From positions 1 through 64,000 of the forward strand of contig NZ_BMTS01000014.1 in assembly GCF_014649795.1 (NCBI RefSeq): DNA of 64,000 nucleotides, read 5' to 3'. Positions 1 through 8,381 of this stretch are shown piece after piece. The notes beneath the pieces are model-generated. The model was not told the DNA's origin, did no database searches, and was given only the letters and a program-made list of their open reading frames with translations. Source of the stretch: Streptomyces melanogenes. GTDB lineage: Bacteria; Actinomycetota; Actinomycetes; Streptomycetales; Streptomycetaceae. The stretch's first letter is position 1. Every line of letters starts with the position of its first letter. The position numbers were made by a program, and so were the translations under genes.

Positions 1-197
1 TTGCCGAACGAGGCGGTCTCCGAGGTGAAGCGGTCACCCGTGAGCTGCATCCCGTCACCCGAATCACCCGCGAAGCGGATGATCACCCGATCGAGGCGTT
101 TGACCTCTTTCTCGCCGACGGGTTTGCGCTGCTCACCGACGACGGCCTCGTCGGCCCCGTCTGCCTGCTCCGCTGGCGTACTGACCTGGCTGGTCAC
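1..197 (-). CDS. korA: 2-oxoacid:ferredoxin oxidoreductase alpha subunit, 5' part only
   Basis: N-terminal 65 codons of a minus-strand gene that runs off the left edge. It starts at GTG (197-195) with a GGAGG site about 8 nt upstream. After a short acidic leader the protein reads RVIIRFAGDSGDGMQLTGDR, the glycine-rich opening of the gamma/alpha-fused subunit of 2-oxoacid:ferredoxin oxidoreductases (KorA). With KorB this enzyme decarboxylates 2-oxoglutarate (or pyruvate) to the acyl-CoA and reduces ferredoxin. In Streptomyces korAB lies beside the two-component genes and second nuo locus found here, which supports the call. Substrate preference cannot be read from this fragment. Confidence 0.85.
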   Translation of the reverse strand, partial: MTSQVSTPAEQADGADEAVVGEQRKPVGEKEVKRLDRVIIRFAGDSGDGMQLTGDRFTSETASFG

Positions 198-426
198 TGA
201 ACTGGACCTCCCTGGGACGGGCTGCTCGGGCGCGTCCGGAGAACCGGTCGCTCCAAAGCCCACCCTACGTCGGTAAGGGTCGCCTTCCTTGGATGGATCG
301 CATCCTGGACGCCCTTTTGAGATGGTCCAATGCCCCGGTTTGTCATATTTCAGTCGCCCCCCGGCTCCTTCTGGTAAGACGCCCCTCGCTCGGTCTTTGG
401 TTGTAGGTCTCCAACCCCGCCGACTT

Positions 427-445
427 ACCTGACAGAGTGTCAGGT
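427..445. terminator. Perfect inverted repeat after the response regulator
   Basis: ACCTGACA-gag-TGTCAGGT, an 8-bp perfect inverted repeat with a 3-nt loop. It starts 2 nt past the response regulator stop codon. It could be a short terminator for the minus-strand two-component genes or a protein-binding palindrome. There is no T run. The rest of 198-426, between korA and this repeat, shows no gene; it should hold the korA promoter, but I see no convincing hexamers. Confidence 0.4.
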
Positions 446-447
446 GG

Positions 448-1107
448 TCAGGAATTGAGATAGGTCAGCACCGCGAGTACCCGCCGGTGGTCGCCGTCAC
501 TTGGGGAGAGGCCCAGCTTCAGAAAGATGTTGCTCACGTGCTTCTCGACGGCGCCGTCGCTCACGACCAGCTGTTTCGCGATCGCGTTGTTGGTACGCCC
601 CTCCGCCATCAGGCCGAGGACCTCGCGCTCGCGCGGTGTGAGACCGGCCAGTACGTCCTGCTTGCGGCTGCGGCCGAGGAGCTGAGCCACCACCTCGGGG
701 TCCAGGGCGGTACCGCCCTGGGCGACCCTGACGACGGCGTCCACGAACTCCCTGACCTCGGCGACGCGGTCCTTGAGCAGATAGCCCACGCCGCGGCTGG
801 AACCGGCCAGCAGTTCGGTGGCGTACCGCTCCTCCACGTACTGCGACAGCACGAGCACCCCCACGCCGGGGTAGAGCTTGCGCAGCAGCACCGCGGCACG
901 CACACCCTCGTCGGTGTGGGTCGGCGGCATCCGTACGTCCGCGACCACCACGTCCGGCAGTGCGTCCTGGTCGGCGAGCTCGCCGACGGTCTTGACCAGC
1001 GCGTTTCCGTCGCCGACCCCGGCGACGACATCGTGCCCCCGGTCGGTCAGCAGGCGGGTCAGTCCCTCCCGAAGCAGCACTGAATCCTCGGCGATGACTA
1101 CCCGCAC
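448..1107 (-). CDS. LuxR/NarL-family response regulator
   Basis: 219-residue two-component response regulator. The receiver domain opens with RVVIAEDSVLLREGL and places the phospho-acceptor Asp at about residue 57 (VVVADVRMP), with the conserved Lys in GYLLKDRV. The C-terminal LuxR helix-turn-helix is clear (LTPREREVLGLMAEGRTNNA). I chose the GTG at 1107 because GGAGG lies 5 nt upstream and the protein then begins at the receiver domain. An in-frame GTG at 1119 is the alternative, and a longer frame to 1401 would translate the dispersed repeat. Two sensor kinases lie upstream on the same strand, and this is the only regulator beside them. Its targets are unknown; the divergent nuo operon is a candidate. 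Confidence 0.9.
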   Translation of the reverse strand: MRVVIAEDSVLLREGLTRLLTDRGHDVVAGVGDGNALVKTVGELADQDALPDVVVADVRMPPTHTDEGVRAAVLLRKLYPGVGVLVLSQYVEERYATELLAGSSRGVGYLLKDRVAEVREFVDAVVRVAQGGTALDPEVVAQLLGRSRKQDVLAGLTPREREVLGLMAEGRTNNAIAKQLVVSDGAVEKHVSNIFLKLGLSPSDGDHRRVLAVLTYLNS

Positions 1108-1231
1108 CCTGTCCTCCACGATCTGCAGCCCCCCGGCTCGGCGTTGCTCGGCTCCCGCACGCCCGATGGCTGTGCCCACCCAGCATCCCAGCATCCGGAC
1201 CGAGCTGCGCGAAATCCAGAAGGCGGGTTCG

Positions 1232-1440
1232 TTGTCTGCGGCCCGATGGGGGCTGCCGCGCAGCGGCATCTGAGGGGCGCGGGGAACTGCGCGACCAGCC
1301 ACGCACGGTCCGCAGACAAACGAGCGGGGTGCAGGGGCCGCAGGCCCCGCAACAGGGGTCCGGAGGCGCAGCCCCCGGGAAACGAGCCTCCACCCCCCCA
1401 CCCACCCCCGGAGGGTCTAGGGAAGGGGCGGGGAGGGGCA
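1232..1440. repeat. Dispersed repeat module, copy 1 (partial)
   Basis: Intergenic module bounded by a short inverted repeat, TTGTCTGCGG (1232-1241) and CCGCAGACAA (1310-1319). It contains the core GGGGCGCGGGGAACTGCGCG (1274-1293) and a GC-rich flank (1320-1440) with a TCCGGGGG/CCCTTCCC-like end. The same components occur in 26600-26800, where the core is a full inverted repeat. Here only one arm is kept. The element lies between the response regulator and the first kinase. It explains the spurious long reading frames in this stretch. Confidence 0.6.
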
Positions 1441-1442
1441 GC

Positions 1443-2756
1443 TCACGCCCGCCACGGCAGCTCCGCCGTCACCGTCGTAGGCCCACCCCGAGGCGAATCC
1501 ACCACCAGAATCCCGTCCACCGCATCCAGCCGCTCCGCGAGCCCCGCGAGCCCCGACCCGCCGGACACCGACGCCCCACCCCGCCCGTTGTCCGTGACCT
1601 GCAGCATCAGCCGGTCCTGAGCCCGCCACACATCCACCCCGGCCCGGCTCGCCCCACTGTGCTTGCTCACGTTCTGCAGCAGCTCGGAGACGGTGAAGTA
1701 CGCGATCCCCTCGATCGCCGGCACGGGACGGCACGGCAGATCCACCTCCACCTGCACCGGCACCGTGCACCGCGAGGCGACCGACGACAGGGCGGCGTCC
1801 AGGCCGCGGTCGGTGAGGACCGCCGGGTGGATGCCCCGCGCCAGATCCCGCAGCTCCTGGAGCGCCACCTTCACCTCGCCGTGCGCCGAGTCCACCATCC
1901 GCGCCGCCGCCTGCGGGTCCTCGGTCAGCTTCTCCTTCGCCAGTCCCAGATCCATCGCGAGCGCGACCAGCCGCGCCTGCGCGCCGTCGTGCAGATCCCG
2001 CTCGATGCGCCGCAGGTCCGCGGCGGACGTGTCCACGACCACCCCGCGGTCCGACTCCAGCTCCACGACCCGCTCCTCGAGCCGCGACGGCCCGAGCAGC
2101 CCGAAGAGGAGGCCCCTGTCCACGTACGCGAAGCCCCGGATGATCCACGGCACCGCGAGCGTGACGACCAGTCCGACCAGCACGGTCAGGGTGATCTCGA
2201 ACGGCGAGTCCAGATAGAAGTCGTGCGTCCCGTCCCTGTACAGCTGGATCCCGTCCTGCCCGACGTACGTCGGGAACACCCACTGCCACAGCGGGTAGGT
2301 GACCAGCCCCCACCCGTACACCCACAGCGACAGCGACACCACGAAGGAGAAGAGCGCCCACGGGAAGTGCACCACCGAGTACAGCAGGTGGCGCCAGGAC
2401 ACCCCGCTCTTCAGCACGGCCCCGATCCAGGCCATCCCCCGCTTGCCCCGCACGGGCTGCGGCGCGGGCACGTCCACGCCGAGGAGCGCGCGCGCCCGCT
2501 TGCGCTCCAGCGCGCCGAAGGCCCGGCAGCCGACGAGCCCGGCCGCGAGCACCGGGATGCCGAGGAACGTGATCAGCAGGCCCGCGCTCAGCGACACCAT
2601 GACGATGGCCCAGGTGAACATGACGATGCTGATCGGCAGGCTGAGCAGCAGATAGCCGAACTCACGGAACGTCCGGGCCTCCAGCGGCGCGCGCAGCGCC
2701 GGCGGAAGGAAGTGCTGCCGTGCAGGCCGCCGCCCGTACTCCGTCTCCATGATCAT
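1443..2756 (-). CDS. Membrane sensor histidine kinase (first paralogue)
   Basis: About 437 residues. Hydrophobic segments near residues 36-75 and 125-205 form the putative sensor module common in actinobacterial kinases. A HisKA_3 dimerisation/phospho-acceptor motif follows (RRIERDLHDGAQARL, His256), then a HATPase_c domain with the N box (SELLQNVSKHS) and a GRGG glycine box. It should autophosphorylate and pass phosphate to the downstream response regulator. It is a paralogue of the next kinase: the catalytic halves are nearly identical while the sensor halves differ. The start is taken at ATG 2756; ATG 2750 is also possible. The ribosome site is weak. Confidence 0.88.
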   Translation of the reverse strand: MIMETEYGRRPARQHFLPPALRAPLEARTFREFGYLLLSLPISIVMFTWAIVMVSLSAGLLITFLGIPVLAAGLVGCRAFGALERKRARALLGVDVPAPQPVRGKRGMAWIGAVLKSGVSWRHLLYSVVHFPWALFSFVVSLSLWVYGWGLVTYPLWQWVFPTYVGQDGIQLYRDGTHDFYLDSPFEITLTVLVGLVVTLAVPWIIRGFAYVDRGLLFGLLGPSRLEERVVELESDRGVVVDTSAADLRRIERDLHDGAQARLVALAMDLGLAKEKLTEDPQAAARMVDSAHGEVKVALQELRDLARGIHPAVLTDRGLDAALSSVASRCTVPVQVEVDLPCRPVPAIEGIAYFTVSELLQNVSKHSGASRAGVDVWRAQDRLMLQVTDNGRGGASVSGGSGLAGLAERLDAVDGILVVDSPRGGPTTVTAELPWRA

Positions 2757-2915
2757 CGGTCCGTCCGTTTCCGTTTCCGCTGATGTACGCGTGGCCGCGT
2801 TCTCGTACGTACAAGACTGCTGGCCACGGCCGCCCCGGACCATGGAGCCGGTCACCGTCTCCAACGGGGGGTTTTCCCTACCCCGGCGCACGAGCCCGGC
2901 GCCCCGGCCCCGGTC

Positions 2916-4208
2916 CTACTCCTTCGGCCCCCGCGCCCGCCACGGCAGCTCCGCCGTGACGATCGTCGGGCCGCCCGGCGGGGAGTCGAGCACGAACAGC
3001 CCGTCCACCGCGCCGAGGCGCTCGGCGAGACCCGCCATGCCCGTACCGCCGTCGAGCCGCGCGCCTCCGCGCCCGTCGTCCTCGACCTGGATGAGCAGCC
3101 GGTCGCCCGCCCGCCACACCTCCACCGAGGCCGTCCGCGCGCCGCTGTGCTTGCTGACGTTCTGGAGCAGCTCGGAGACGGTGAAGTACGCGATGCCCTC
3201 GATCGCCGCCGCCGGCCGCTCCCGTACGTCCACCGTCACGCTCACCGGCACCGTGCAGCGCGAGGCGACCGACGACAGGGCGGCGTCCAGGCCGCGGTCG
3301 GTGAGGACCGCCGGGTGGATGCCCCGGGCCAGGTCGCGCAGCTCCTGGAGGGCGAGCTTGACCTCTCCGTGCGCCTCGTCGACCATCGCCGCCGCCGCGT
3401 CCGGGTCCTCCAGGAGCTTCTCCTTGGCGAGGCCGAGCCCCATGGCGAGCGCCACGAGCCGGGCCTGCGCGCCGTCGTGCAGATCGCGTTCGATCCGGCG
3501 CAGATCGGCCGCCGCGGTGTCCACGACCACCCCGCGGTCCGACTCCAGTTCGGCGATGCGCCGCTCCAGGTCGTCCGAGGGCGACAGTAGCCCCCGCACC
3601 ATCGCCCGGTCGGCGTTGGTGAGCAGCCGGGCGACGAAGCCGAGCACCGGCCACGCCACGAACAGGCTGACCATCGTGACGGCGAAGGTCAGCACGCCCC
3701 AGGGCAGCCGGATGAACTCGTAGAGCACGTTCCGCCAGCCCACCGGGTCCTTCAGGCTCGTCCACAGCCAGCGCAGGGCCCCGCCGCGCGCGCCCTTGCG
3801 CAGCGCCCGGGCCGGGATCGGCGTGGGCTCGTCGATCCGTACGCCGAGCAGCGCGCGCGCCCGCGCGCGCTCCAGCTTGCCCAGCTGGCGCGCGCCGACC
3901 AGACCGACCGCGAGCAGCGGCAGGCCGATCACGGTGACCGAGAGGCCGGCGCCGGTGAAGACCAGCACGGCCACGTAGACGAAGCCGATGAGCGCCATCG
4001 GCAGATTGGCCAGGAGATGGAGGATCTCCTTCCAGGTCTGCCGGTCGTAGGCGAACCGCGCGGGCGGCAGCCTCTCGTCGCCGTCCTCGTCGTACGAGGG
4101 GTCGTGCGGCCGGTCGTACGGCTGGTCCTGCGGCCGGTCGGACCGTCGGCCGGGCCGGCGGCCCGATCGGCGGCCCGGCCGCTTCTCGTCGCGGAAGGTG
4201 CTGGTCAT
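2916..4208 (-). CDS. Membrane sensor histidine kinase (second paralogue)
   Basis: 430 residues from ATG 4208. The first 45 residues are an unusual Arg/Pro- then Asp-rich cytoplasmic tail. Membrane segments follow near 66-110 and 155-200, then RRIERDLHDGAQARL with the phospho-acceptor His244, and an ATPase domain with SELLQNVSKHS and DDGRGG. Most of the stretch from the H box to the end matches the adjacent kinase. It is first in the minus-strand set HK2-HK1-regulator and divergent from nuoA across about 310 bp. The tandem duplication suggests two input signals feeding one regulator. The 159 bp between the kinases show no further gene. Confidence 0.88.
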   Translation of the reverse strand: MTSTFRDEKRPGRRSGRRPGRRSDRPQDQPYDRPHDPSYDEDGDERLPPARFAYDRQTWKEILHLLANLPMALIGFVYVAVLVFTGAGLSVTVIGLPLLAVGLVGARQLGKLERARARALLGVRIDEPTPIPARALRKGARGGALRWLWTSLKDPVGWRNVLYEFIRLPWGVLTFAVTMVSLFVAWPVLGFVARLLTNADRAMVRGLLSPSDDLERRIAELESDRGVVVDTAAADLRRIERDLHDGAQARLVALAMGLGLAKEKLLEDPDAAAAMVDEAHGEVKLALQELRDLARGIHPAVLTDRGLDAALSSVASRCTVPVSVTVDVRERPAAAIEGIAYFTVSELLQNVSKHSGARTASVEVWRAGDRLLIQVEDDGRGGARLDGGTGMAGLAERLGAVDGLFVLDSPPGGPTIVTAELPWRARGPKE

Positions 4209-4398
4209 GGGGCCAAGCCTGCCGGGCCGCGGAGCCCGGCGCCATGGGGTAGCTATGCCGGTTTCGCCTGGGGAAAACCCCACCCCCGCCGCCGCGCCCG
4301 GCGTCCCGGGGGCACTCACGCCAACGCGATCAGGTCACGCCCCGGGTCCGCTTCCGGACAGATGAACGGCGTACGCCGGGACGCCGCCGCCCGGGCGT

Positions 4399-4455
4399 CA
4401 GGTGTGCAACCTGCGTGAGACACCTGCTTACGCCGTCCTTAGCAGGGCCTAGACT
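4399..4455 (+). promoter_or_regulatory. Probable nuo operon promoter with upstream inverted repeat
   Basis: A -10-like TAGACT lies at 4450-4455, about 66 nt before the nuoA start; a -35 is poor (CTTACG region). Just upstream is CAGGTGT-n14-ACACCTG (4399-4426). Its half-sites are centred 21 bp apart, two helical turns, as expected for a dimeric regulator. The adjacent LuxR-type regulator is an obvious candidate to bind it, but that is inference. The rest of the 310-bp divergent region holds no gene. Confidence 0.4.
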
Positions 4456-4521
4456 CCCGTGCGTACAGATCGTCGAACAGACTGCAACGAACGCAACGAG
4501 GTCAGGGAGCGAGGGGCGGAC

Positions 4522-4920
4522 GTGCCGGAACCGACCGTACGCCAGCTGTCGGCGGACTACTTCCACAGCTATTCGGTCGTCGGACTGCTCGCCGTCGTCG
4601 GCGTGCTCTTCGTCGCGGTGGCCTTCGGGGCCGGGCGGCTGCTCCGGCCGGTGGTCCCGACGCCGGAGAAGCTGCTCACGTACGAATGCGGAGTGGACCC
4701 CGTCGGCGAGGGCTGGGCGCACACCCAAGTGCGCTACTACGTCTATGCCTTCCTGTACGTGATCTTCGCCGTCGACTCGATCTTCCTCTTCCCGTGGGCG
4801 ACGGTCTTCGCCGCCCCCGGATTCGGCGCGGCCACGCTGGTCGAGATGTTCATCTTCCTCGGCTTCCTGGCCGTGGGACTGCTCTACGCATGGAAGAAGG
4901 GCGTCCTCGAATGGACGTGA
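4522..4920 (+). CDS. nuoA: NADH-quinone oxidoreductase-type subunit A
   Basis: 132-residue membrane subunit of a complex I-like proton pump. Three hydrophobic helices flank the conserved loop YECGVDPVGEGWA and RYYVYAFLYVIFAVDSIF, which is the NuoA/ND3 signature. The start is GTG 4522, preceded by a GAGGGGCGGA Shine-Dalgarno-like stretch; a longer frame from 4459 lacks support. It is the first gene of a ten-gene operon (A, B, C, H-N) and overlaps nuoB by 10 nt. Streptomyces typically carry a complete 14-gene nuo cluster elsewhere; this is the second, incomplete set. Confidence 0.95.
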   Translation: MPEPTVRQLSADYFHSYSVVGLLAVVGVLFVAVAFGAGRLLRPVVPTPEKLLTYECGVDPVGEGWAHTQVRYYVYAFLYVIFAVDSIFLFPWATVFAAPGFGAATLVEMFIFLGFLAVGLLYAWKKGVLEWT

Positions 4921-5642
4921 CGACTCCGGATCCCCAGTTCCTGCCCACGCCGAAAGTGGCCGAAAACGGTGCCCCGGCGCCCGTGGGAGCCACCGCCGTG
5001 CAGGGCCAGCGCCTGGGCGTGCTCTCCCGCCTGGCGCCCGAGCCGATGAAGGTGGTCCTCAACTGGGGCCGCCGCTACAGCCTCTGGGTGTTCAACTTCG
5101 GACTCGCCTGCTGCGCCATCGAGTTCATCGCGGCCTCGATGGCCCGCCACGACTTCATCCGGCTCGGCGTGATCCCCTTCGCGCCCGGCCCGCGCCAGGC
5201 CGACCTCATGATCGTCTCCGGCACGGTGACGGACAAGATGGCCCCGGCGGTGAAGCGGCTGTACGAGCAGATGCCCGAGCCGAAGTACGTTATCTCCTTC
5301 GGTGCCTGTTCCAACTGCGGCGGCCCGTACTGGGACTCGTACTCGGTGACCAAGGGCGTCGACCAGATCATCCCGGTCGACGTGTACGTCCCCGGCTGCC
5401 CGCCCCGGCCCGAGGCGCTCCTCCAGGGCATCCTCAAGCTCCAGGAGAAGATCGCCCGTGAGTCCCTGGGCGAGCGGTACGCGACGCAGGCGTCGCCCGC
5501 GCAGCTGACCAGTGGACTGGTGACGGCTCCGGCGGTGCCGGGGGCTGCTGCCGTGGCGCCGGGGGCTTCCACCGGTGGGGCCGGTGGGGCCTCCGAGGCC
5601 TCCGAGGGCGACGACACGCCGACGCCGGGGGCCGCGCAGTGA
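4911..5642 (+). CDS. nuoB: NADH-quinone oxidoreductase-type subunit B, iron-sulfur protein
   Basis: 243-residue peripheral subunit that carries the N2 [4Fe-4S] cluster next to the quinone site. The ligands are visible: adjacent Cys67/Cys68 (GLACCAIEF), Cys133 (GACSNCGG) and Cys163 (VPGCPPRPE). NuoB is normally near 160-190 residues. The extra 50 or so here are an Ala/Gly/Pro-rich C-terminal tail of no recognised domain. The start ATG 4911 lies inside nuoA and the stop overlaps the GTG of nuoC by 4 nt, so translation is coupled. Its usual partner NuoD is not encoded in this operon. Confidence 0.95.
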   Translation: MDVTTPDPQFLPTPKVAENGAPAPVGATAVQGQRLGVLSRLAPEPMKVVLNWGRRYSLWVFNFGLACCAIEFIAASMARHDFIRLGVIPFAPGPRQADLMIVSGTVTDKMAPAVKRLYEQMPEPKYVISFGACSNCGGPYWDSYSVTKGVDQIIPVDVYVPGCPPRPEALLQGILKLQEKIARESLGERYATQASPAQLTSGLVTAPAVPGAAAVAPGASTGGAGGASEASEGDDTPTPGAAQ

Positions 5643-6850
5643 CCGCGTACGACCGTCTGCCCGACGCCGTCACGGAGATCTTCGGCGAGGAGGCCACCGC
5701 CGAGGAGGCGTACGGCCTCCTCACTGTCGACGTCCCCGTCGGCTCCTGGATCCCCGCGTTGGAGATCGCCCGCGACAAGCTGGGCTGCACGTACTTCGAC
5801 TGGCTCAGCGCGGTCGACGAGCCCGGCACCGGCTTCCGCGTCTGCGCGCACGTCGTCTCCCTCGAAGGCCACCGGGTCCGCCGCCTCCTCATCCGTACGA
5901 CCGTGCCGCACACCGCCCCCGTACTGGCCTCGGCCGTCGACGTGTACGCGGGCGCGGCCTGGCACGAGCGCGAGACGCACGAGATGTTCGGCGTCACGTT
6001 CGAGGGCCACCCGAACCTGGTCCCGCTCCTCCTCCCCGAGGGCTTCGAGGGCCACCCCCTGCGCAAGGACTTCGTCCTCGCGGCGCGGGTCGCCAAGGCC
6101 TGGCCGGGCGCGAAGGAGCCGGGGGAGTCGGAGCACGGCGGGCCCAAGCGCCGCCAGATGCTCCCGCCCGGCGTCCCCGACCCGAACGAGTGGGGCCCCC
6201 TCAAGGGCCAGCTCCCGCCCGCCCCGGCCCGCACCCCGCGCGCCGCCGGAGACCGTCCGGTCCGCCGGACCCGCACGGTCACGGAGGGCTCCGCGTCCCA
6301 GACGGCGACGGCCGAGGGCACCGCCCCGGCCCCGGAGGCCCCGACTCCGCGCCCGCGCCGGACCCGCAGCGTGTCCGAGGGCTCGGCCTCCCAGGCACCA
6401 GCGGCCCCGGTGGCACCTGAGACCCCGGAGGCCACACCGGCCCCGGAGGCCGCGCCCGGAACCGCCCCCGACGCCGGTACGCCGCCGCGCCACCCGCGCC
6501 GCAACCGCAGCGTGGCCGAGGGCTCGGCCTCGCAGGCCCAGCCGCCCACCCAGCCCGAGGCCACGGCCCCACCGCGCACCCGCAGCACGGACGCCCCCTG
6601 GAACAACCCGCGCCCGGCGTTCGACGAGGCGCCGCAGACGCCGACGTCCGACGAGCCCGCAGGAGCGGCGGAGGCCACGGAAGCGGCGGAGGCCACGGAG
6701 GCCGCGGAGGCTACGGAAGCCACCGAGGCGACGAAGGCCACCGAAGCCCGGCCCGCCAAGTCCGGCGACCGCGCCCGCGACACCAGCGCCACCACCGACC
6801 CCGACCCTGACCCCGAACCCGACACCCCCGCCGGAGGCGAACCCGCGTGA
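5639..6850 (+). CDS. nuoC: NADH-quinone oxidoreductase-type subunit C with long repetitive tail
   Basis: 403 residues. Residues 1-150 form the 30-kDa NuoC domain, with the family signature around 109-145 (ERETHEMFGVTFEGHP, EGFEGHPLRKDF). The remaining 250 residues are low complexity. They contain three copies of a basic motif, RR-T/N-R-T/S-V-x-EGSASQ (near 209-221, 240-252 and 287-299). These are followed by an EAT/EAAEAT alanine-glutamate-threonine tract (about 340-367) and an acidic proline end. The frame is continuous and couples by 4-nt overlaps to nuoB and nuoH, so the tail is genuine and not a frameshift artefact. No NuoD domain is fused. The tail's function is unknown. Confidence 0.9.
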   Translation: MTAYDRLPDAVTEIFGEEATAEEAYGLLTVDVPVGSWIPALEIARDKLGCTYFDWLSAVDEPGTGFRVCAHVVSLEGHRVRRLLIRTTVPHTAPVLASAVDVYAGAAWHERETHEMFGVTFEGHPNLVPLLLPEGFEGHPLRKDFVLAARVAKAWPGAKEPGESEHGGPKRRQMLPPGVPDPNEWGPLKGQLPPAPARTPRAAGDRPVRRTRTVTEGSASQTATAEGTAPAPEAPTPRPRRTRSVSEGSASQAPAAPVAPETPEATPAPEAAPGTAPDAGTPPRHPRRNRSVAEGSASQAQPPTQPEATAPPRTRSTDAPWNNPRPAFDEAPQTPTSDEPAGAAEATEAAEATEAAEATEATEATKATEARPAKSGDRARDTSATTDPDPDPEPDTPAGGEPA

Positions 6851-7815
6851 ACGACGCACTCGACGTCGCCCTCCGGCTCCTCGTCGTCTTCGCCGTGTTC
6901 CTCGTCCTGCCCCTCGTCATCGGGCAGACTGAGCACAAGGTCATGGCCCATATGCAGGGCCGCCTCGGCCCGATGTACGCGGGCGGCTTCCACGGCTGGG
7001 CCCAGCTCGTCGCCGACGGTGTGAAGTTCGCGCAGAAGGAGGACGTGGTCCCGGCCGACGCCGACCGCCGCGTCTTCCAGCTCGCCCCCGCCGTCGCCCT
7101 CCTCCCGTACCTCCTCGTCCTGGTCGCGATCCCCGTCGGCCCGAGCGAGGGCGCCGTCGGCCAGGTGGTCGACGCGGGCATCTTCTTCGTGCTCGCCGTC
7201 ATGGGCGTCGGCGTGCTCGGCTCGCTCATGGCGGGCTGGGCCTCGGCCAACAAGTTCTCCCTCCTCGGCGGACTGCGCACCGCCGCCCAGCTCCTCGCGT
7301 ACGAGCTGCCGATGCTGCTCGCCGCCGCCTCCGTGGCGATGGCGGCGGGCACGGTCTCCCTCCCCGGCATCCTCAACGCCTTCGAGTGGTGGTGGCTGCC
7401 CTGGCAGATCGTCGGCGCCCTGGTCTTCTTCATCGCCGGGCTCGCCGAACTCCAGCGCCCGCCCTTCGACATGCCGGTCGCCGACTCCGAGATCATCTTC
7501 GGCGCGTACACCGAGTACACGGGCCTGCGCTTCGCCCTCTTCCTCCTCGCCGAGTACGCCGGGATCGTCGTCCTGTGCGGCCTCACCACCGTCCTGTTCC
7601 TGGGCGGCTGGCACGGCCCCTTCGGCACCGACGGGCTCGGCTGGGTGTGGACGCTCCTCAAGACCGCGCTCCTCGCCTTCGTCGTCATCTGGCTCCGCGT
7701 CAGCTACCCCCGGCTCCGCGAGGACCAGCTCCAGAAGCTCGCCTGGACCACGCTCATCCCGCTCGCTCTCGCGCAGATCGCGCTCACCGGCATCGTGAAG
7801 GTGGCGATCAGCTGA
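6847..7815 (+). CDS. nuoH: NADH-quinone oxidoreductase-type subunit H
   Basis: 322-residue integral membrane subunit linking the quinone-binding peripheral arm to the pump modules. Family motifs are present: EHKVMAHMQGRLGP near residue 28, LADGVKF-type VADGVKFAQKED, ELPMLLAAAS, and AELQRPPFDMPVADSEIIFGAYTEY around residue 200. About eight hydrophobic helices are visible. The start is GTG 6847, overlapping the nuoC stop by 4 nt; the stop overlaps nuoI by 1 nt (TGATG). Confidence 0.95.
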   Translation: MNDALDVALRLLVVFAVFLVLPLVIGQTEHKVMAHMQGRLGPMYAGGFHGWAQLVADGVKFAQKEDVVPADADRRVFQLAPAVALLPYLLVLVAIPVGPSEGAVGQVVDAGIFFVLAVMGVGVLGSLMAGWASANKFSLLGGLRTAAQLLAYELPMLLAAASVAMAAGTVSLPGILNAFEWWWLPWQIVGALVFFIAGLAELQRPPFDMPVADSEIIFGAYTEYTGLRFALFLLAEYAGIVVLCGLTTVLFLGGWHGPFGTDGLGWVWTLLKTALLAFVVIWLRVSYPRLREDQLQKLAWTTLIPLALAQIALTGIVKVAIS

Positions 7816-8381
7816 TGCCCCCGATCCCAGGTTCCGGCTTGGCCAAGGGCCTCGCAGTGACGCTGCGCACCATGACCAAGAAGACGGTCACCGCGCAGTA
7901 CCCGGACGCCCAGCCCGAACTCCCGCCCCGCAGCCGCGGCGTGATCGGCCTGTTCGAGGAGAACTGCACGGTCTGCATGCTCTGCGCCCGCGAGTGCCCC
8001 GACTGGTGCATCTACATCGACTCCCACAAGGAGACGATCCCGGCCGCCGCCCCCGGCGGCCGCGAGCGCAGCCGCAACGTCCTCGACCGCTTCGCCATCG
8101 ACTTCTCCCTCTGCATGTACTGCGGTATCTGCATCGAGGTGTGTCCTTTCGACGCGCTGTTCTGGTCGCCCGAGTTCGAGTACGCGGAGACCGACATCCA
8201 CGAACTCACCCACGAGCGCGACAAGCTCCGCGACTGGATGTGGACCGTCCCGGCCCCGCCCGCCCTCGACCCGGCGGCCGAGGAGCCCAAGGAGATCGCC
8301 GCGGCCCGCAAGGCGGCCGAGAAGCTCGCCGCCGCCGAGGCCGCCCCGGCGGCCCCCGAGGCCGAGGAGGGCCCGGCATGA
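7815..8381 (+). CDS. nuoI: NADH-quinone oxidoreductase-type subunit I, 2x[4Fe-4S] ferredoxin-like
   Basis: 188 residues. Two ferredoxin cluster motifs are intact: Cys51, 54, 57, 61 (CTVCMLCARECP) and Cys100, 103, 106, 110 (CMYCGICIEVCP), which carry electrons toward NuoB. An Ala/Glu-rich tail occupies the last 40 or so residues. With NuoE, F and G missing from the operon, NuoI would be the entry point for electrons, for example from reduced ferredoxin. That is inference from the architecture of NADH-module-free complex I relatives. Confidence 0.95.
   Translation: MPPIPGSGLAKGLAVTLRTMTKKTVTAQYPDAQPELPPRSRGVIGLFEENCTVCMLCARECPDWCIYIDSHKETIPAAAPGGRERSRNVLDRFAIDFSLCMYCGICIEVCPFDALFWSPEFEYAETDIHELTHERDKLRDWMWTVPAPPALDPAAEEPKEIAAARKAAEKLAAAEAAPAAPEAEEGPA

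Noticed and set aside
6200..6850. Frameshift or pseudogene explanation for the repetitive NuoC C-terminus
   Set aside because: The frame stays open, keeps GC3 codon bias, contains in-frame repeated motifs and ends in a proper 4-nt overlap with nuoH.
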